Assembly: GCA_963576475.1 (NCBI GenBank)
Contig: OY754984.1
Location: 19,865,215 to 19,929,214 of the forward strand
Source of the DNA: Molanna angustata
Lineage: Eukaryota > Arthropoda > Insecta > Trichoptera > Molannidae
Direction of reading: 5' to 3'
DNA length: 64,000 bases
The notes beneath the pieces were generated by a model. That model was not told where the DNA came from, made no database searches, and saw only the letters and a program-made list of their open reading frames with translations. Positions 33,191 through 44,168 of the stretch are shown here, one piece after another. Position 1 is the stretch's first letter, and every line of letters begins with the position of its first letter. The translations under genes and the position numbers were made by a program.

Positions 33191-33403
33191 TTTAATAATA
33201 ATAATGAACACTTGCACCTTGCGCAAGTGGCGAGTTTATTGCCGTTTGGCAACTTCTTCCAACTAACCAGTGTTTCCAGCCCAGAGAGGCAATATTTGCG
33301 TGAGAAATCAATTTAAATAAATTTCTCCTCTGCTGGGAATTGATCCTAGGACGCCCGCACTGAAACCGAACGGCTAACCAACTGTGCCATGGAGGTCGGT
33401 CAG
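33191..33403 (-). mobile_element. tRNA-derived SINE, family 2, copy c
   Basis: The minus-strand head is ACCTCCATGGCACAGTTGG with a decayed B-box (CTAGGATCAATTCCCAGC). The body has CTGGGCTGGAAACACTGGTT and TTGCCAAACGGCAATAAAC, and the end is ATTATTATTA-like. It matches copy a at 8048 closely. Confidence 0.8.
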
Positions 33404-34950
33404 TTTTTAAAGAAATTATTTAACCGGCTATAATTTTTAATGTAGCGTCCGGTTTTAGAGGTATTCTTTCCTTCATCGAGTTCATTTTAAAATATATAGT
33501 TTAAATTTACAGAATTTAACAGTTTTAAACAAATATAACCAATTGACAAAAAAATCAATTTCTGTATACAAATATGTTTGCATTTATATTTCAAATAAAT
33601 TCAGTTCCTTAATAAATCGGTATTTAATCTGCAACATACTGTAGAATTGTAATTGGATTTTTATTTTCAACCGTTTCAATTACACAGGGTGTTTTTATTT
33701 TACTCGTAATAAAAAAACAGATAAAACGTTTTCAAAAGCAATTTTAAAAACTAAACAAACACATTGCTTACCCGGACTAGCAATAATACAATTCCAAACG
33801 TTACTCCTGTGCGTCAGCAATGTGTATGACGGGTATGTAAAACGTTAAAGTATATTAGCGAAACAATATACTTACCAAAGGCGCTACGCACCTTTCCATA
33901 ATGTTAACTCATGTTAAATTATTTCGAGCAGATATTATGAATATGGTGACCACGATATTGTACTTTAAAGTGGGACAGCTGAATATTTTTTTTTAAACTA
34001 TAATGAGTGTTTGTAATTTGATTAAAATGTTATGAGTTATGACCGCACAGGAACTTCTCGTACCTACTGATGTAGAAGCGGTGGGGTTCAATCCGCCATA
34101 TTGTATAAGTATCACTAAATTCGTGATAAACAATATTTTTCGTGACAAAAAAGTGAAGAATAGTTTTTTTTTTAAATAGCAATAATAGTATAAGAAGAAA
34201 AATAATAAAAAAAAGTGATTAGATAAGTTAATTATTCTCTTCCGAAAGAAGAAAAAATCTAATTCATATTTACAATAAAATATCAAAAAAGAATGGTATT
34301 TAACTATTTTTACAAGAAAACCATTTACCAAATTCAAATATCAAAAAAGTAACTCGATAAAATAAAGATACCTGTATAAAAATGAAATGTTATTTATATC
34401 TAAAGTACCTACCTATCTTTTTAGGGTTCTGGAGAAAAAATTTCAAAATTAATTTATGGGTGTTTTACATTTTGCATTTTTATTTTATTTTTCACCCATT
34501 TCCATTTTCATTTGAAATGCTTTTCAAAATGCAACATTATTCTTATTATCTCAATTTTATATTTTTTTCCTAGACGATCTAAGATGAAAATAACGATACT
34601 AATTTATATTCATTTAATCTTGCAACATTAGTCCCGCTTAAAAACTAAAATAAATATTAAAATTGTGTAAATAAAAAAAATGTTATAGTTAAATATTTAA
34701 ATAGAAATTATAAATTAAATAAAAGGCTGTATTATTTTAACTCTTCATTGTTTGACCAGAGAAAACATCTTGTATTTTAAATGCATTTTTATAACAGGTA
34801 TTTTGTATTTGAAATACTTTTCTTAAATTATTGTTATATTTTAAATTCATTTTCACTTGGGGAAGTTTTGAACAAGTTTTGAATCATTTATATTTTGCAT
34901 TTCAAATGGTTTTGGGTTCTCATTTTGCACATCTTTGGTATCATTTTATA
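33404..34950. other. No gene seen in 1.5 kb
   Basis: Very AT-rich. The ORFs at 33993 and 34382 are F/Y/L-rich translations of poly-T/A sequence and carry no motif. Confidence 0.5.
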
Positions 34951-34959
34951 ATTTTTAAT

Positions 34960-35047
34960 TCTGTTTTCAGTCTGGATCTGGAAATATTGTAAGACTTCAG
35001 TATGTGGCAACTTACTGGGAGTGTCAAATTTATATTTATTTACATAT
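34960..35047 (+). repeat. Partial SINE family 1 (body only)
   Basis: TTTTCAGTCTGGATCTGGAA and AGTATGTGGCAACTTACTGG match the body of SINE-1. The tRNA head is missing. It lies directly before copy b. Confidence 0.65.
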
Positions 35048-35063
35048 TTCAGTACAGCCTTGT

Positions 35064-35282
35064 CGGCCTTCATGGATCAGTTGGTTGGGTATCTGACTGC
35101 TGATCTAAAGGTCCCGGGTTCGATTCCCGGTGGAGACACAGTTTTTAATTGCGTTTTCAGTCTGGATCTGTGAGACGATTAATATCGTAAGTCTCCAGAA
35201 TGTGGCAACTTGTTATTGGGTGCGTGTTAAATTAATATTTGACATAGTACCTGTTAGTTGCCCGAGAAGTAATAAATAATAA
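35064..35282 (+). mobile_element. tRNA-derived SINE, family 1, copy b
   Basis: Head GCCTTCATGGATCAGTTGG, intact CCCGGGTTCGATTCCCGG arm, the same body as copy a to TGCCCGAGAAG, and an AATAAATAATAA tail. Its tail meets the tail of the minus-strand LINE at 35283, so the two elements are joined 3' end to 3' end. Confidence 0.85.
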
Positions 35283-35835
35283 TTACATACTATAATGAAA
35301 TATTGAAATTTTACTATCTCACTAGGCTGAACGCCTGTTCTGAGGTATGTAGTACTCTTTAACATTTAGACAAAGGTTAAATAATGAGGGTATATTATTA
35401 AGATTACATAATTAAGAAAATGTATTTATACTGGATTTGTAAGAAAATTTAGATGTTCAATATATATGTGTGGAAATTTAACTTAAAATGTGTGTTAGTG
35501 CTGTTTCCGATCCCTGTCTGCCCTTATTCATAAGCCAAAGTGTTACCTGACGCTTGAAATTGTTGTGCGTGGAGGAGGGTAGTGTATCGTTATTAATAAT
35601 ATTAAATATTTTTGGAGCAAGATATCTATAATGTCTTTGTACTTTGACCTGTTACATGCTCGATAAGGAATTCGAAATAGAATATTGCCGAAGTTTTAGG
35701 TTCAGTAAGTAGTTGCAAAATTTGTCTTTCAATTTATGAAATGCAATTCTGCATTATTTTACTTCAGTATCTTGGTCTATATTCTAATTTATTTTGTTTT
35801 AGAAGAATGTATGGTCACAGTAAATAGAGAAGTGT
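35283..35835 (-). mobile_element. Degraded CR1-like LINE 3' region
   Basis: The minus strand at about 35650-35500 reads RHYRYLAPKIFNIINND and FKRQVTLWLMNKGRQG, matching HRHYQYLAPKILNLVAKD and HTWLYNKGIDYC at the C-terminus of the LINE at 51-54 kb. Next come a hairpin (35312-35353) and an AT-rich 3' end. Confidence 0.7.
35312..35353 (-). other. LINE 3'-UTR hairpin, copy 3
   Basis: Plus-strand arms TACTATCTC and GAGGTATGTAGTA pair with a bulge (CTC/GAG and TACTA/TAGTA). The 21-nt loop on the minus strand starts AGAACAGGC and ends GCCTAGT. Confidence 0.6.
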
Positions 35836-37325
35836 TACAAAACGCACAATAAATATCTCGTCAAGCTTCGCTAACAGTAGGAGTTATGTGGTGAAGGCAG
35901 GGGGGGGTGTGCTGCCAGTACATTATGGACCCACTTGAAAAACAATTCCCTCTATATAGCGCCTATAGAGAGCGAAAACTCGTAAAAACGAGTGGGTTGT
36001 GGCCAACACTAAACTGTCCACTACATAGTTGTAAGTTGACAAACCCTAAATGGATTTTTATGAAGTAGGTACATTTCTATTAGTTTCCTAAATAAATATT
36101 TGTTTCCCAGAGGACAAAAGTTTTCGTGATACACTATACACACAAAAACATTGTCATGAAACTCATAATATGCACTCTCTAAATGATAAATGTTGTCAAA
36201 TTCATGCAAAAAAATGCTTCAACAATAAGTGAGCATGTATGAGACGATGCATGAATGTTGATGAGGCGATGGATATTTAGGAATTAGATGCTATTGGGGT
36301 TGTTATTTAATTGAGAATATAATATATCAGAAGGTTGCGATTTTAAGTGCGTGTTCAAATTACTTCCTAATAACATACATCACTAAATAAGATATTGCAA
36401 TTTGATAATCAGTTAATCAGTCAGAAATAGAAATAGTAATTGAGTGATGAAGGGTTTCAAAATAAAAGATAACTTAGATGATTCATCTATTTTCGGTTTA
36501 AATAAGTTACAATATTATACTTGATAAATTTACAGATGGTCGATATTAATTATACGATTATTACTAAAAAGTTAACACTGTAGTCGTCTTGCCGGTTGAT
36601 ATGCGAATGGGAAACCGCGTTCAGGATGTCCTTCGGCCATCTTCGTTAATATGAATGAGATACGAGACCATCCGACAAATGACGTATTCATTGGCTAAAT
36701 TGTTTGTGTCGTGTAGCATCGTCACAGATAATATATATTATGTTAAGATAGAAGAATGCGATTTTTGTTTCTCTCTACCTACCCCGCGAGGAAGATGGCG
36801 TGATAGTACCTATGTAGATAAATACTATTACATTCATAATAGTGAAGAGTCAAAAAAATCATAAAAATGTGAAATCACACGAAGAAATAATGAAATGAAA
36901 TTAATCAACATTGCCAAACATAAAAAATTCTTTCTAAAATATATTTTTCATACAAAAAATCCATTATTATGAACAAGGTTTTCAAACTGTTCTATATTTT
37001 TCTTATTTGGCAAACTCCGAAATGCAATTTTGTGAAGATTGTTTATGCAATTTAAACAAAAACAGAATATCTTAAAATTGTATGTCGAGAGGGCCTTTTT
37101 TCGGTTTTAACAAATGAAATCATAGAGAAAAAATTAACCGTTGTCTATATAAAACTAATCAGCTCTAAGTTAATGTACTTCACACGTATGGTATCAATAT
37201 AAAGTTCATCGGCATTTTATTTTGGTCTGCACAGAGGACACAAATAATCATATTAGTGTACCTACGTTGTACGGATTACGGCATACACACAAAAATATCA
37301 CGATAAAAATCAAAGTCTGCAATCT
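35836..37325. other. No gene seen in 1.5 kb
   Basis: AT-rich sequence. The stretch 36310-36500 (with GTGATGAAGGGTTTCAA) has a loose relative at 54330-54530, so part is an old dispersed repeat. A CCTACCCCGCGAGGAAGATG motif lies near 36777. Confidence 0.4.
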
Positions 37326-37330
37326 CTACA

Positions 37331-37589
37331 TGTAGAAAACATCAGGTGATGGGTATTAGATGGTAGGTAGTGGACTGTATTATAAACGATCTCACCGATG
37401 CTTCTATACTCCTGGTTCACTGATTATTTGTTCTGTGCACACATCCACACGCAGTGGTCTTCAAACTTGTACTGGTTAATTTCACTTGACACTTATTGTC
37501 ACCCAAAATTATTTTGACAAGTGACAATTCTCATACATCGGTGAGGGGACAATGGCATGGAAGGGATTTAAAGGAAATATGCTTCTACA
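37331..37589 (-). repeat. 3' LTR of the BEL element
   Basis: 259 bp with TG...CA ends, identical by eye to the right LTR. Just inside it the minus strand reads GAGTGGGCGGTTA, a plausible polypurine tract. Confidence 0.95.
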
Positions 37590-37928
37590 TAACCGCCCAC
37601 TCAAATTTTAAACAAAATTTGACGAATTGTACATATCACGGTGGCCACAAACAAAATTAACTTTTAACAAACTCATATCACTAATGCAGCCATCACAAAA
37701 TAAAACTCCACATTGTCCAATTCATGAAATTACAAACACACAAAAAAAATTCAATAACATACTATCCACAACAAAATCACATTAAAAAAAAATTCAAAAA
37801 GATAGTTCACAGACTATATCAATGAAAACAATAGACAGACCTTTCTGTCATAACGAAAACACATTTAACTTAATTGTTATAATAACCAACTAAAACTATA
37901 AGACTAACATTATTCTTAACTATTTCTA

Positions 37929-39761
37929 TTAAACATCTAAGGGACATATTTTCACAACAGGTCGAACAAATATTCCCTCTTTTGTCTTAACTTTTACCAC
38001 CCGTACAATATTATCCTTTCCTGGCATGGTAGCCACAATTCTTCCCAATTTCCATTGTAAAGGATGTAACCTTTCTTCTTTCACTAACACTAAATCTCCC
38101 ACCTGTATATTAGGCACTGAAGTGAACCACTTTTTACGCTGTTGAAGTGAAGTGAGGTATTCCACACTCCAACGTTTCCAAAAATCCTGATACATTCTTG
38201 TGATCATCTGCCATCTATCTAACCTATTCAATTTAATATCTGTGACGTCATACTCTGGAATACCAACCAATACCTCACTTATAATAAAGTGAGCTGGCGT
38301 TAAGGCATCTACGCTGTCAATATCATTACACATAGGAACAAGTGGTCTAGAATTCACTACCGCCTCGATCTTAATCAATACTGTATTAAACTCCTCATAA
38401 GTCATCACTTGGTTGCCAACAACTCGCTTTAAGTGATACTTTATAGATCTTACGTTGATCTCATGTAGGCCACCAAAATGTGGACCTTTAGGAGGATTCA
38501 AATGCCAATCGATGCATTTTTCGAGACAGAAATTTCGAAAATCTGTATCCTGGATACAGTCATTATAAAATTTAAAAACTCCAGTCAAATATTTACGTGT
38601 GCCAACCAAATTTGTTCCGCAATCGCTATATACTGTAGTACATAAACCACGTCGAGATACAAATCTCTCTAAGCAAGCAATAAATGCACTAGTAGATAAT
38701 TCATTGACAATTTCAATATGTATGGCCTTTGTAGTCATACATACGAAAACACAAAAGTATGCCTTATACGTTTTCGAATTGCGACGTTTATTTTCCTTCA
38801 AAATAAACGGCCCGCCTAAGTCAATTGATACGTTTATGAATGGTCGATGACGAGTAACCCGAATAGCTGGCAAGTCAGCCATTATTGGCTGCACTGGTGA
38901 AATACTAAATCGCTTACACACAAGACACTTTGACAAAACAGACTTAATTCTATTTCTCGCTGAAACAATCCAATATTTCCGTTGTATTAAATGTTGCAGT
39001 GATCTGGGACCCACATGCAAATATGATATATGAAAATAATTTATCAATAATTTTCCAAACTCACTATGCTTATGCAACAATATTGGAAATTTCATTTTAT
39101 CGGGTAGTGCAGAATATCTAATTCTTCCGCCCACTCTGACAAGTCCCTGTTTATCTATAAAACAATTCAACTTCTGCAGTTGAGGATTATCGCATTGATT
39201 TTTGTATTTTAACATATTAATATCCTTCATAAAATGTAAACTCTGATCATATTTTATAATTGCTTGTAAACTAATTTCCATTTCCCTATTACACAAATCT
39301 CCTTTAGTGCGATTATTAACATTCAACAGACAATTATTTTTAAACCTTAAAATCCAAGCTACTACACGTGTTAACTTTGTATATTTATTAGTTATGTTAT
39401 ACAATCCTAATCTATCTTTATCCTCTAAAATTAAAGCATTAGATTGATTAACTAACCCTTTATATTCTGGCAATTGCGCAGGTACAATATAATCATCGCA
39501 CCGTGGCCATCTGTCAACAGGTTCTAACAGCCACTCTGGACCGTTTATCCACAACGTATGACCAACTAATTCTTCTGGATATAATCCTCTAGATGCACAA
39601 TCTGCTGGATTACATTGAGATCTCACATGAAACCATTTTCCATGAGGCACGTTTTCCCAAATACGTTCTATTCGATTTGCAACAAATAATTTTAATAGAT
39701 ATGATGGTGTTTTAAGCCACGACAAAACAATACTAGAATCTGTGTACATATGTATATACAT
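37929..39761 (-). CDS. BEL/Pao Pol, C-terminal part (RNase H end, integrase, DUF5641-like tail)
   Basis: 610 codons in the frame after the break. It begins in the RNase H at MYTDSSIVLSWL, whose Asp is catalytic. The integrase zinc domain follows (HKHSEFGK..., then CLVCKRF around residues 228-278). The catalytic triad is visible: Asp in VSIDLGGPF (about 315), Asp in YSDCGTN (about 382) and Glu in GGLHEINV (about 433). The end, with VGDLVLVKEE and WKLGRIV, is the tail domain typical of BEL elements. The ATG at 39761 is a chance codon: in the family this protein is continuous with the upstream frame. Confidence 0.93.
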   Translation of the reverse strand: MYIHMYTDSSIVLSWLKTPSYLLKLFVANRIERIWENVPHGKWFHVRSQCNPADCASRGLYPEELVGHTLWINGPEWLLEPVDRWPRCDDYIVPAQLPEYKGLVNQSNALILEDKDRLGLYNITNKYTKLTRVVAWILRFKNNCLLNVNNRTKGDLCNREMEISLQAIIKYDQSLHFMKDINMLKYKNQCDNPQLQKLNCFIDKQGLVRVGGRIRYSALPDKMKFPILLHKHSEFGKLLINYFHISYLHVGPRSLQHLIQRKYWIVSARNRIKSVLSKCLVCKRFSISPVQPIMADLPAIRVTRHRPFINVSIDLGGPFILKENKRRNSKTYKAYFCVFVCMTTKAIHIEIVNELSTSAFIACLERFVSRRGLCTTVYSDCGTNLVGTRKYLTGVFKFYNDCIQDTDFRNFCLEKCIDWHLNPPKGPHFGGLHEINVRSIKYHLKRVVGNQVMTYEEFNTVLIKIEAVVNSRPLVPMCNDIDSVDALTPAHFIISEVLVGIPEYDVTDIKLNRLDRWQMITRMYQDFWKRWSVEYLTSLQQRKKWFTSVPNIQVGDLVLVKEERLHPLQWKLGRIVATMPGKDNIVRVVKVKTKEGIFVRPVVKICPLDV

Positions 39762-42700
39762 CCTTTATAATAATTGCATCTTGAAATACAGATAAAGTAT
39801 ATTTAATTAATTTTGATAATAATAATGCACCACAGAGCTCCAAGCGTGGTATCGTTTGCATCTTAATTGGAGCAACCTTAGACTTGGCAGTCACCAGAGA
39901 TATTTGTTTACTATCCTCAGTAACCAAATAACAAACAGCGCTATATCCGTCATTAGAGGCGTCAGAAAAGCCAACTAAATAACACTGACTATCAACGCTT
40001 GTTCCAAAAAACCTATTCAATTTAAATTCCTCTAATAAAGACATTTGATCAACTATTTTATTCCACTGCACTTTCATGGATTCTGGAATAATATCATCCC
40101 ATCGCAATTTCATTTTCCACAAATTTTGAATGAAACTTTTCAGTAAAAATGTAAACGGAGTGATCCATCCTACAGGGTCATATATAGATGAAACGACCGA
40201 TAGAATCATACGCTTTGTATATTTAATATCAATTTTCTTAACCTGATAACTAAAAACATCATTCACAAAATCCCATTTAATTCCTAATAATTTAATATGA
40301 TTACTGTCTTCAGCAAAACAGATCACACTGCTATCAGATTTATTAAAATCTTGAATAAATTCAGGACAGTTAGTTGCCCATTTTGACAATTCAAAACAAC
40401 CACTTCGTAAAATAGTAATCAACTGATCTCGTAAAATAATAGCATCTTCAATATTATGATCACCGCATATAATATCATCTACATATGTACTATCACGAAG
40501 AGCTTTAGCACCTAATGGGTATTTATCACTTTCATCCAAAGCTAACTGATTTATTGTTTGAATTGCATTATAGGGTGAGCTTCCTAAACCATATGTCACA
40601 GTACATAACTCATATTCTTTGACAGGTTGTGACGGATCTTCTCGCCACAATACATGCTGATATCTTCTATCTTCCTGCCTGATAGATATTTGTCTATACA
40701 TTTTAGTTATGTCAGCAGAAAACCCGATTTTATAGATTCTAAACTTTAACAATAATTCGATTATATCCTTTTGCAACTTTGGACCTACATGTAAATATTT
40801 GTTTAATGCACCAGTTGCGTTCGTATTAGAACTGCCATCAAAAACAACTCTCAATTTAGTAGATAAATTATCAGGTTTCAGAACACAGTGATGAGGAATA
40901 TAATATACATTTGGATCGCCTTGTAAAGGAACTTCTTTCATGTGTCCTAACATCTCATATTCCTTCATGAACTTTGTATATTCAAGTTTAATTTCCAAAT
41001 TATTACAAAATTTTCTTTCCATATTAGTTAATCTTTTAAGAGCAAAACCAAAAGTACCAACACATGGTACGTGAATATCTTTTTTTAATAAGAGCGGTAC
41101 TACAAATCTACCGTCGTCATTACGATAATGTAAATCATTGTATAACTGAACACATTCCTCATCCGAATGTGACATTTTCCTACTACTTGATACTGTGTTT
41201 ACCTCTTCTATTTCCCAAAACCCTTTTAATTTTTCATCTAACACATCAGATGATACAAAACATGTTAACAACTCATTGTTATCATGTACAAAATCTTGAC
41301 CTAAAATTACAAACCCAAATATGGTCTCAAATGCATATAAATCTTCTGATAATTTTTTACAATTTCCTGTAAACAATTTTCCATACATGTCAGCACCTAA
41401 TAATATATCAATATTACTGCTTTTCCAAAATTCATTATCTGCCAATTCTAAATCTTGAGTCAAAACTCTACACTGATGAGATAAATCTCTCCTAGGCAAG
41501 TTTGATGGAAGCGCATCCACCACTACACTCTTTACAAATAGCGACTTGCTATATTTATTATTAAATAAACAAAATTGCATAGAACCCTTTACATCAATAT
41601 TAGTAGAAGACAGTGTTGTCAATGATACAGAATGCCCTTTTGTATAGAATCCTATATTCTTACAAAACTTCCCAGACATCAAAGTAACCTGACTTCCAGA
41701 ATCAACTAAACACTTGGCCTTATAAAATTGCCCATCTTTTCCCTGGACATATCCTATAATTGTTCCTAATATCACTTGACCAATAGATTCATTACCCCGA
41801 ATCCCTTTATGGCAGATACCTACTACCGATGAATTATCAGTATGCAATAAAACATTATGTCTCCTATCACAAGTTTGACACTTTTTGTTAGACTTACAAT
41901 CCTTTATCAGATGTTTTCCAAAACAACAAAAACATAATTTCAATTTAGAGACAATATCCTTTCTCTCTGATACAGTTTTATTAATAAATGTGTCACAATT
42001 GTGTATCGTATGACTACCCTTACACATATAGCATTCAAGTTGACGAATATTACCTACAAACCCTTTGTCTGATTTATGATTATAATTATTACGCTTTACT
42101 TGTGAATTACTCTGACGTGAAAATTTTAATACTTGCAATTGACTTCGAATTACTTCAAATATTCTATTTATTGAAGGAATTTCCTGAATATCTAATCTAC
42201 TTTCCACTATTCGACGTGTAGATTCATCCAATTTATTAATAAATATAAATCCCCATACCTGATCTAACATTTTTTCACATTTCATATTTGACAGAGCTAA
42301 TATATTTTCATTAAATGTGTGATATAATTCGCTTAATTGCCCTACATTTTCACCAACTAAAGATTTGCATTGAAACATTTTATTCATGTAATATTCAAAT
42401 TGTAATCTTGTATTAGTATAATGTCCACACAATGTACTCCAAGCAATATTATAATTATCACTAATCAGTGGTAAATTAACAAATGTTGATGCAAATCCCT
42501 TTATGGACGTTCGCAAATAATGAAATTTTTCTATGTCTGTATATCCAATATTATCATGAATCAATGACACAAACATGTCATGAAACGAATTCCAATTTTC
42601 GACGTTGGAATCAAAAACAGGTAAATTTATTATAGGAGCTCTCTGAATTTTATTACATACATCAGTTGCATTTATTTTCACACCATTAGATAAACGATTT

Positions 42701-42975
42701 TTAATTCTCATTATTTCAAAATACATAATGTCACTTTTCTGAATTATTTCACACAACTCTTTCAACTCTGTATCACATTTTGTATCAGTATATATTCCAA
42801 TCAAGCTGTCACTTAATTCATTGACCAATTTATACCATTCATCAACTCTCTGACACCTAGCTAAAAATATTTCATCTCGTTCGATATTGCCTTTTTCACA
42901 CAGATCTCTTAATTCATATGTATTCCTAATTCTAGAAATAGCATTTAACATCCTTGCTTTAATGTTATCAGCCAT
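39733..42975 (-). CDS. BEL/Pao Gag-Pol, N-terminal part (Gag, zinc knuckles, protease, RT)
   Basis: 1080 codons from the ATG at 42975 (MADNIKARML). Gag occupies the first 310 or so residues. Zinc-binding segments are CYMCKGSHTIHNC (about 320) and CFCCFGKHLIKDC with CQTCDRRH (347-372). The protease motif is LVDSGSQVTLM (about 425). RT shows VVFDGSSNTN and the active site TYVDDII (about 828). RNase H starts at VGFSDASNDGYSAV (about 1007). The frame ends after KDVYTYVHRF where it should enter the second RNase H Asp segment, so the stop is caused by a frameshift in a TA-rich tract near 39750. Minus-strand neighbours are the two LTRs. Confidence 0.95.
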   Translation of the reverse strand: MADNIKARMLNAISRIRNTYELRDLCEKGNIERDEIFLARCQRVDEWYKLVNELSDSLIGIYTDTKCDTELKELCEIIQKSDIMYFEIMRIKNRLSNGVKINATDVCNKIQRAPIINLPVFDSNVENWNSFHDMFVSLIHDNIGYTDIEKFHYLRTSIKGFASTFVNLPLISDNYNIAWSTLCGHYTNTRLQFEYYMNKMFQCKSLVGENVGQLSELYHTFNENILALSNMKCEKMLDQVWGFIFINKLDESTRRIVESRLDIQEIPSINRIFEVIRSQLQVLKFSRQSNSQVKRNNYNHKSDKGFVGNIRQLECYMCKGSHTIHNCDTFINKTVSERKDIVSKLKLCFCCFGKHLIKDCKSNKKCQTCDRRHNVLLHTDNSSVVGICHKGIRGNESIGQVILGTIIGYVQGKDGQFYKAKCLVDSGSQVTLMSGKFCKNIGFYTKGHSVSLTTLSSTNIDVKGSMQFCLFNNKYSKSLFVKSVVVDALPSNLPRRDLSHQCRVLTQDLELADNEFWKSSNIDILLGADMYGKLFTGNCKKLSEDLYAFETIFGFVILGQDFVHDNNELLTCFVSSDVLDEKLKGFWEIEEVNTVSSSRKMSHSDEECVQLYNDLHYRNDDGRFVVPLLLKKDIHVPCVGTFGFALKRLTNMERKFCNNLEIKLEYTKFMKEYEMLGHMKEVPLQGDPNVYYIPHHCVLKPDNLSTKLRVVFDGSSNTNATGALNKYLHVGPKLQKDIIELLLKFRIYKIGFSADITKMYRQISIRQEDRRYQHVLWREDPSQPVKEYELCTVTYGLGSSPYNAIQTINQLALDESDKYPLGAKALRDSTYVDDIICGDHNIEDAIILRDQLITILRSGCFELSKWATNCPEFIQDFNKSDSSVICFAEDSNHIKLLGIKWDFVNDVFSYQVKKIDIKYTKRMILSVVSSIYDPVGWITPFTFLLKSFIQNLWKMKLRWDDIIPESMKVQWNKIVDQMSLLEEFKLNRFFGTSVDSQCYLVGFSDASNDGYSAVCYLVTEDSKQISLVTAKSKVAPIKMQTIPRLELCGALLLSKLIKYTLSVFQDAIIIKDVYTYVHRF

Positions 42976-43257
42976 TTTAAAACTTTAAACTTATACTTAT
43001 AAACTATAATTGCATGCAAACACAAATTCACTGTATCAATAATAATGTGGTATTTTATTCTACCCGACTGCATTCACAATAATGTTATTAACATTAATAT
43101 GGTACCTTATTATACCTCACAATAATCACAAAATAATATTATGTGATAATTAATCACCACAATATTGTAACAAAATTGAGTACCTACAAATTACTATTTG
43201 AAACCACCGCAACATGCAGAATTCGCAACAAATAATACAAAAAAACACTTCAAATTC

Positions 43258-43274
43258 GGTTAGAAGGGCCAAAA
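43258..43274 (-). other. Possible primer-binding site of the BEL element
   Basis: About five bases inside the 5' LTR the minus strand reads TTGGCCCTTCTAACCGA. It begins with TGG as expected for pairing with a tRNA CCA end. I cannot name the tRNA with confidence. Confidence 0.4.
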
Positions 43275-43279
43275 TATTA

Positions 43280-43538
43280 TGTAGAAAACATCAGGTGATG
43301 GGTATTAGATGGTAGGTAGTGGACTGTATTATAAACGATCTCACCGATGCTTCTATACTCCTGGTTCACTGATTATTTGTTCTGTGCACACATCCACACG
43401 CAGTGGTCTTCAAACTTGTACTGGTTAATTTCACTTGACACTTATTGTCACCCAAAATTATTTTGACAAGTGACAATTCTCATACATCGGTGAGGGGACA
43501 ATGGCATGGAAGGGATTTAAAGGAAATATGCTTCTACA
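43280..43538 (-). repeat. 5' LTR of the BEL element
   Basis: 259 bp, identical by eye to 37331-37589. Just beyond it lies the right copy of the CTACA TSD. Confidence 0.95.
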
Positions 43539-43828
43539 CTACATGATACCCATTGTAAAATTGATATAAAAAAATAAAATTTTAAAATCATGACTCCTCT
43601 ATTCCATAGTAGTGGAGAATTAAAACGTCCATCAGTTGAACGAGTTGCGTAACTATAGGGGTGTGCTGATATATTAAGGAATATTGAATGAAACAAGCTG
43701 TGTAAAATGTTACAATTATAAGAGGCTCCGTCACTTACTGACCCCCACCCTCTTTAAATTGGCGCTAAGCAACAACTAATCTATCCTTTTGCTACTCGTT
43801 ATCATCACGTCATTCTTTTGTTTCAGTA

Positions 43829-43888
43829 CTGTAATCAAATCCAGTATATTTGGCTCAGGAATCAGATAAATAACTAACTCAGCCACGA
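43829..43888 (-). repeat. Decayed SINE-1-like head, target of the I-type LINE
   Basis: Read on the plus strand, the order TTGGCTCAGGAATCAGATAA then ACTCAGCCACGA parallels the minus-oriented head of SINE-1 at 7845-7892 (TTGGATCAGCAGTCAGATAT, then ACTGAGCCACGA). After the LINE the match continues with AAGCCG at 49554, so the LINE sits inside the tRNA-like region. Confidence 0.6.
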
Positions 43889-44168
43889 GAGTGGCCATTT
43901 TGGATTTTTGACTGACAGACGCGTTACTTTTTCTCCGGTCAATTAAATCAAAACGAGTGATTTATAGTGGAGTTTACTATCTAAATATCATTTATTTTTG
44001 TTAACAGTTACATTGTGAATAATGTGTTTTTAGTTTTTGTTTCAATTTAGTTAATTTAATATAGTTAATTTGTGTTTTTCTTTCTACAACGATACCGGTG
44101 AGTTCGTTCCATTTTATTTGATTTATTTTTTGCTTTGTACGTAGGTAGGAGTTTAATTCTTATTAGCG
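43889..44168 (+). promoter_or_regulatory. 5' UTR and likely internal promoter of the I-type LINE
   Basis: Non-LTR elements of this group carry a TATA-less pol II promoter in the first bases of the element. The segment starts exactly at the TSD junction. The promoter function is inferred from the family. Confidence 0.5.

Larger units (their letters stand above)
37331..43538 (-). mobile_element. Complete BEL/Pao LTR retrotransposon with CTACA TSD
   Basis: A 6208-bp element with 259-bp LTRs at 37331-37589 and 43280-43538 that match base for base by eye, both running TGTAGAAAAC to GCTTCTACA (plus strand). CTACA is duplicated at 37326-37330 and 43539-43543. The internal region encodes Gag, protease, RT, RNase H and integrase in the BEL/Pao order, split by one frameshift. 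Identical LTRs indicate a recent insertion. No envelope-like ORF is present. Confidence 0.97.

Noticed and set aside
41064..42221. Plus-strand ORFs inside the BEL element, and minus-strand ORFs inside the I-type LINE
   Set aside because: Shadow frames of well-supported coding sequences on the other strand.
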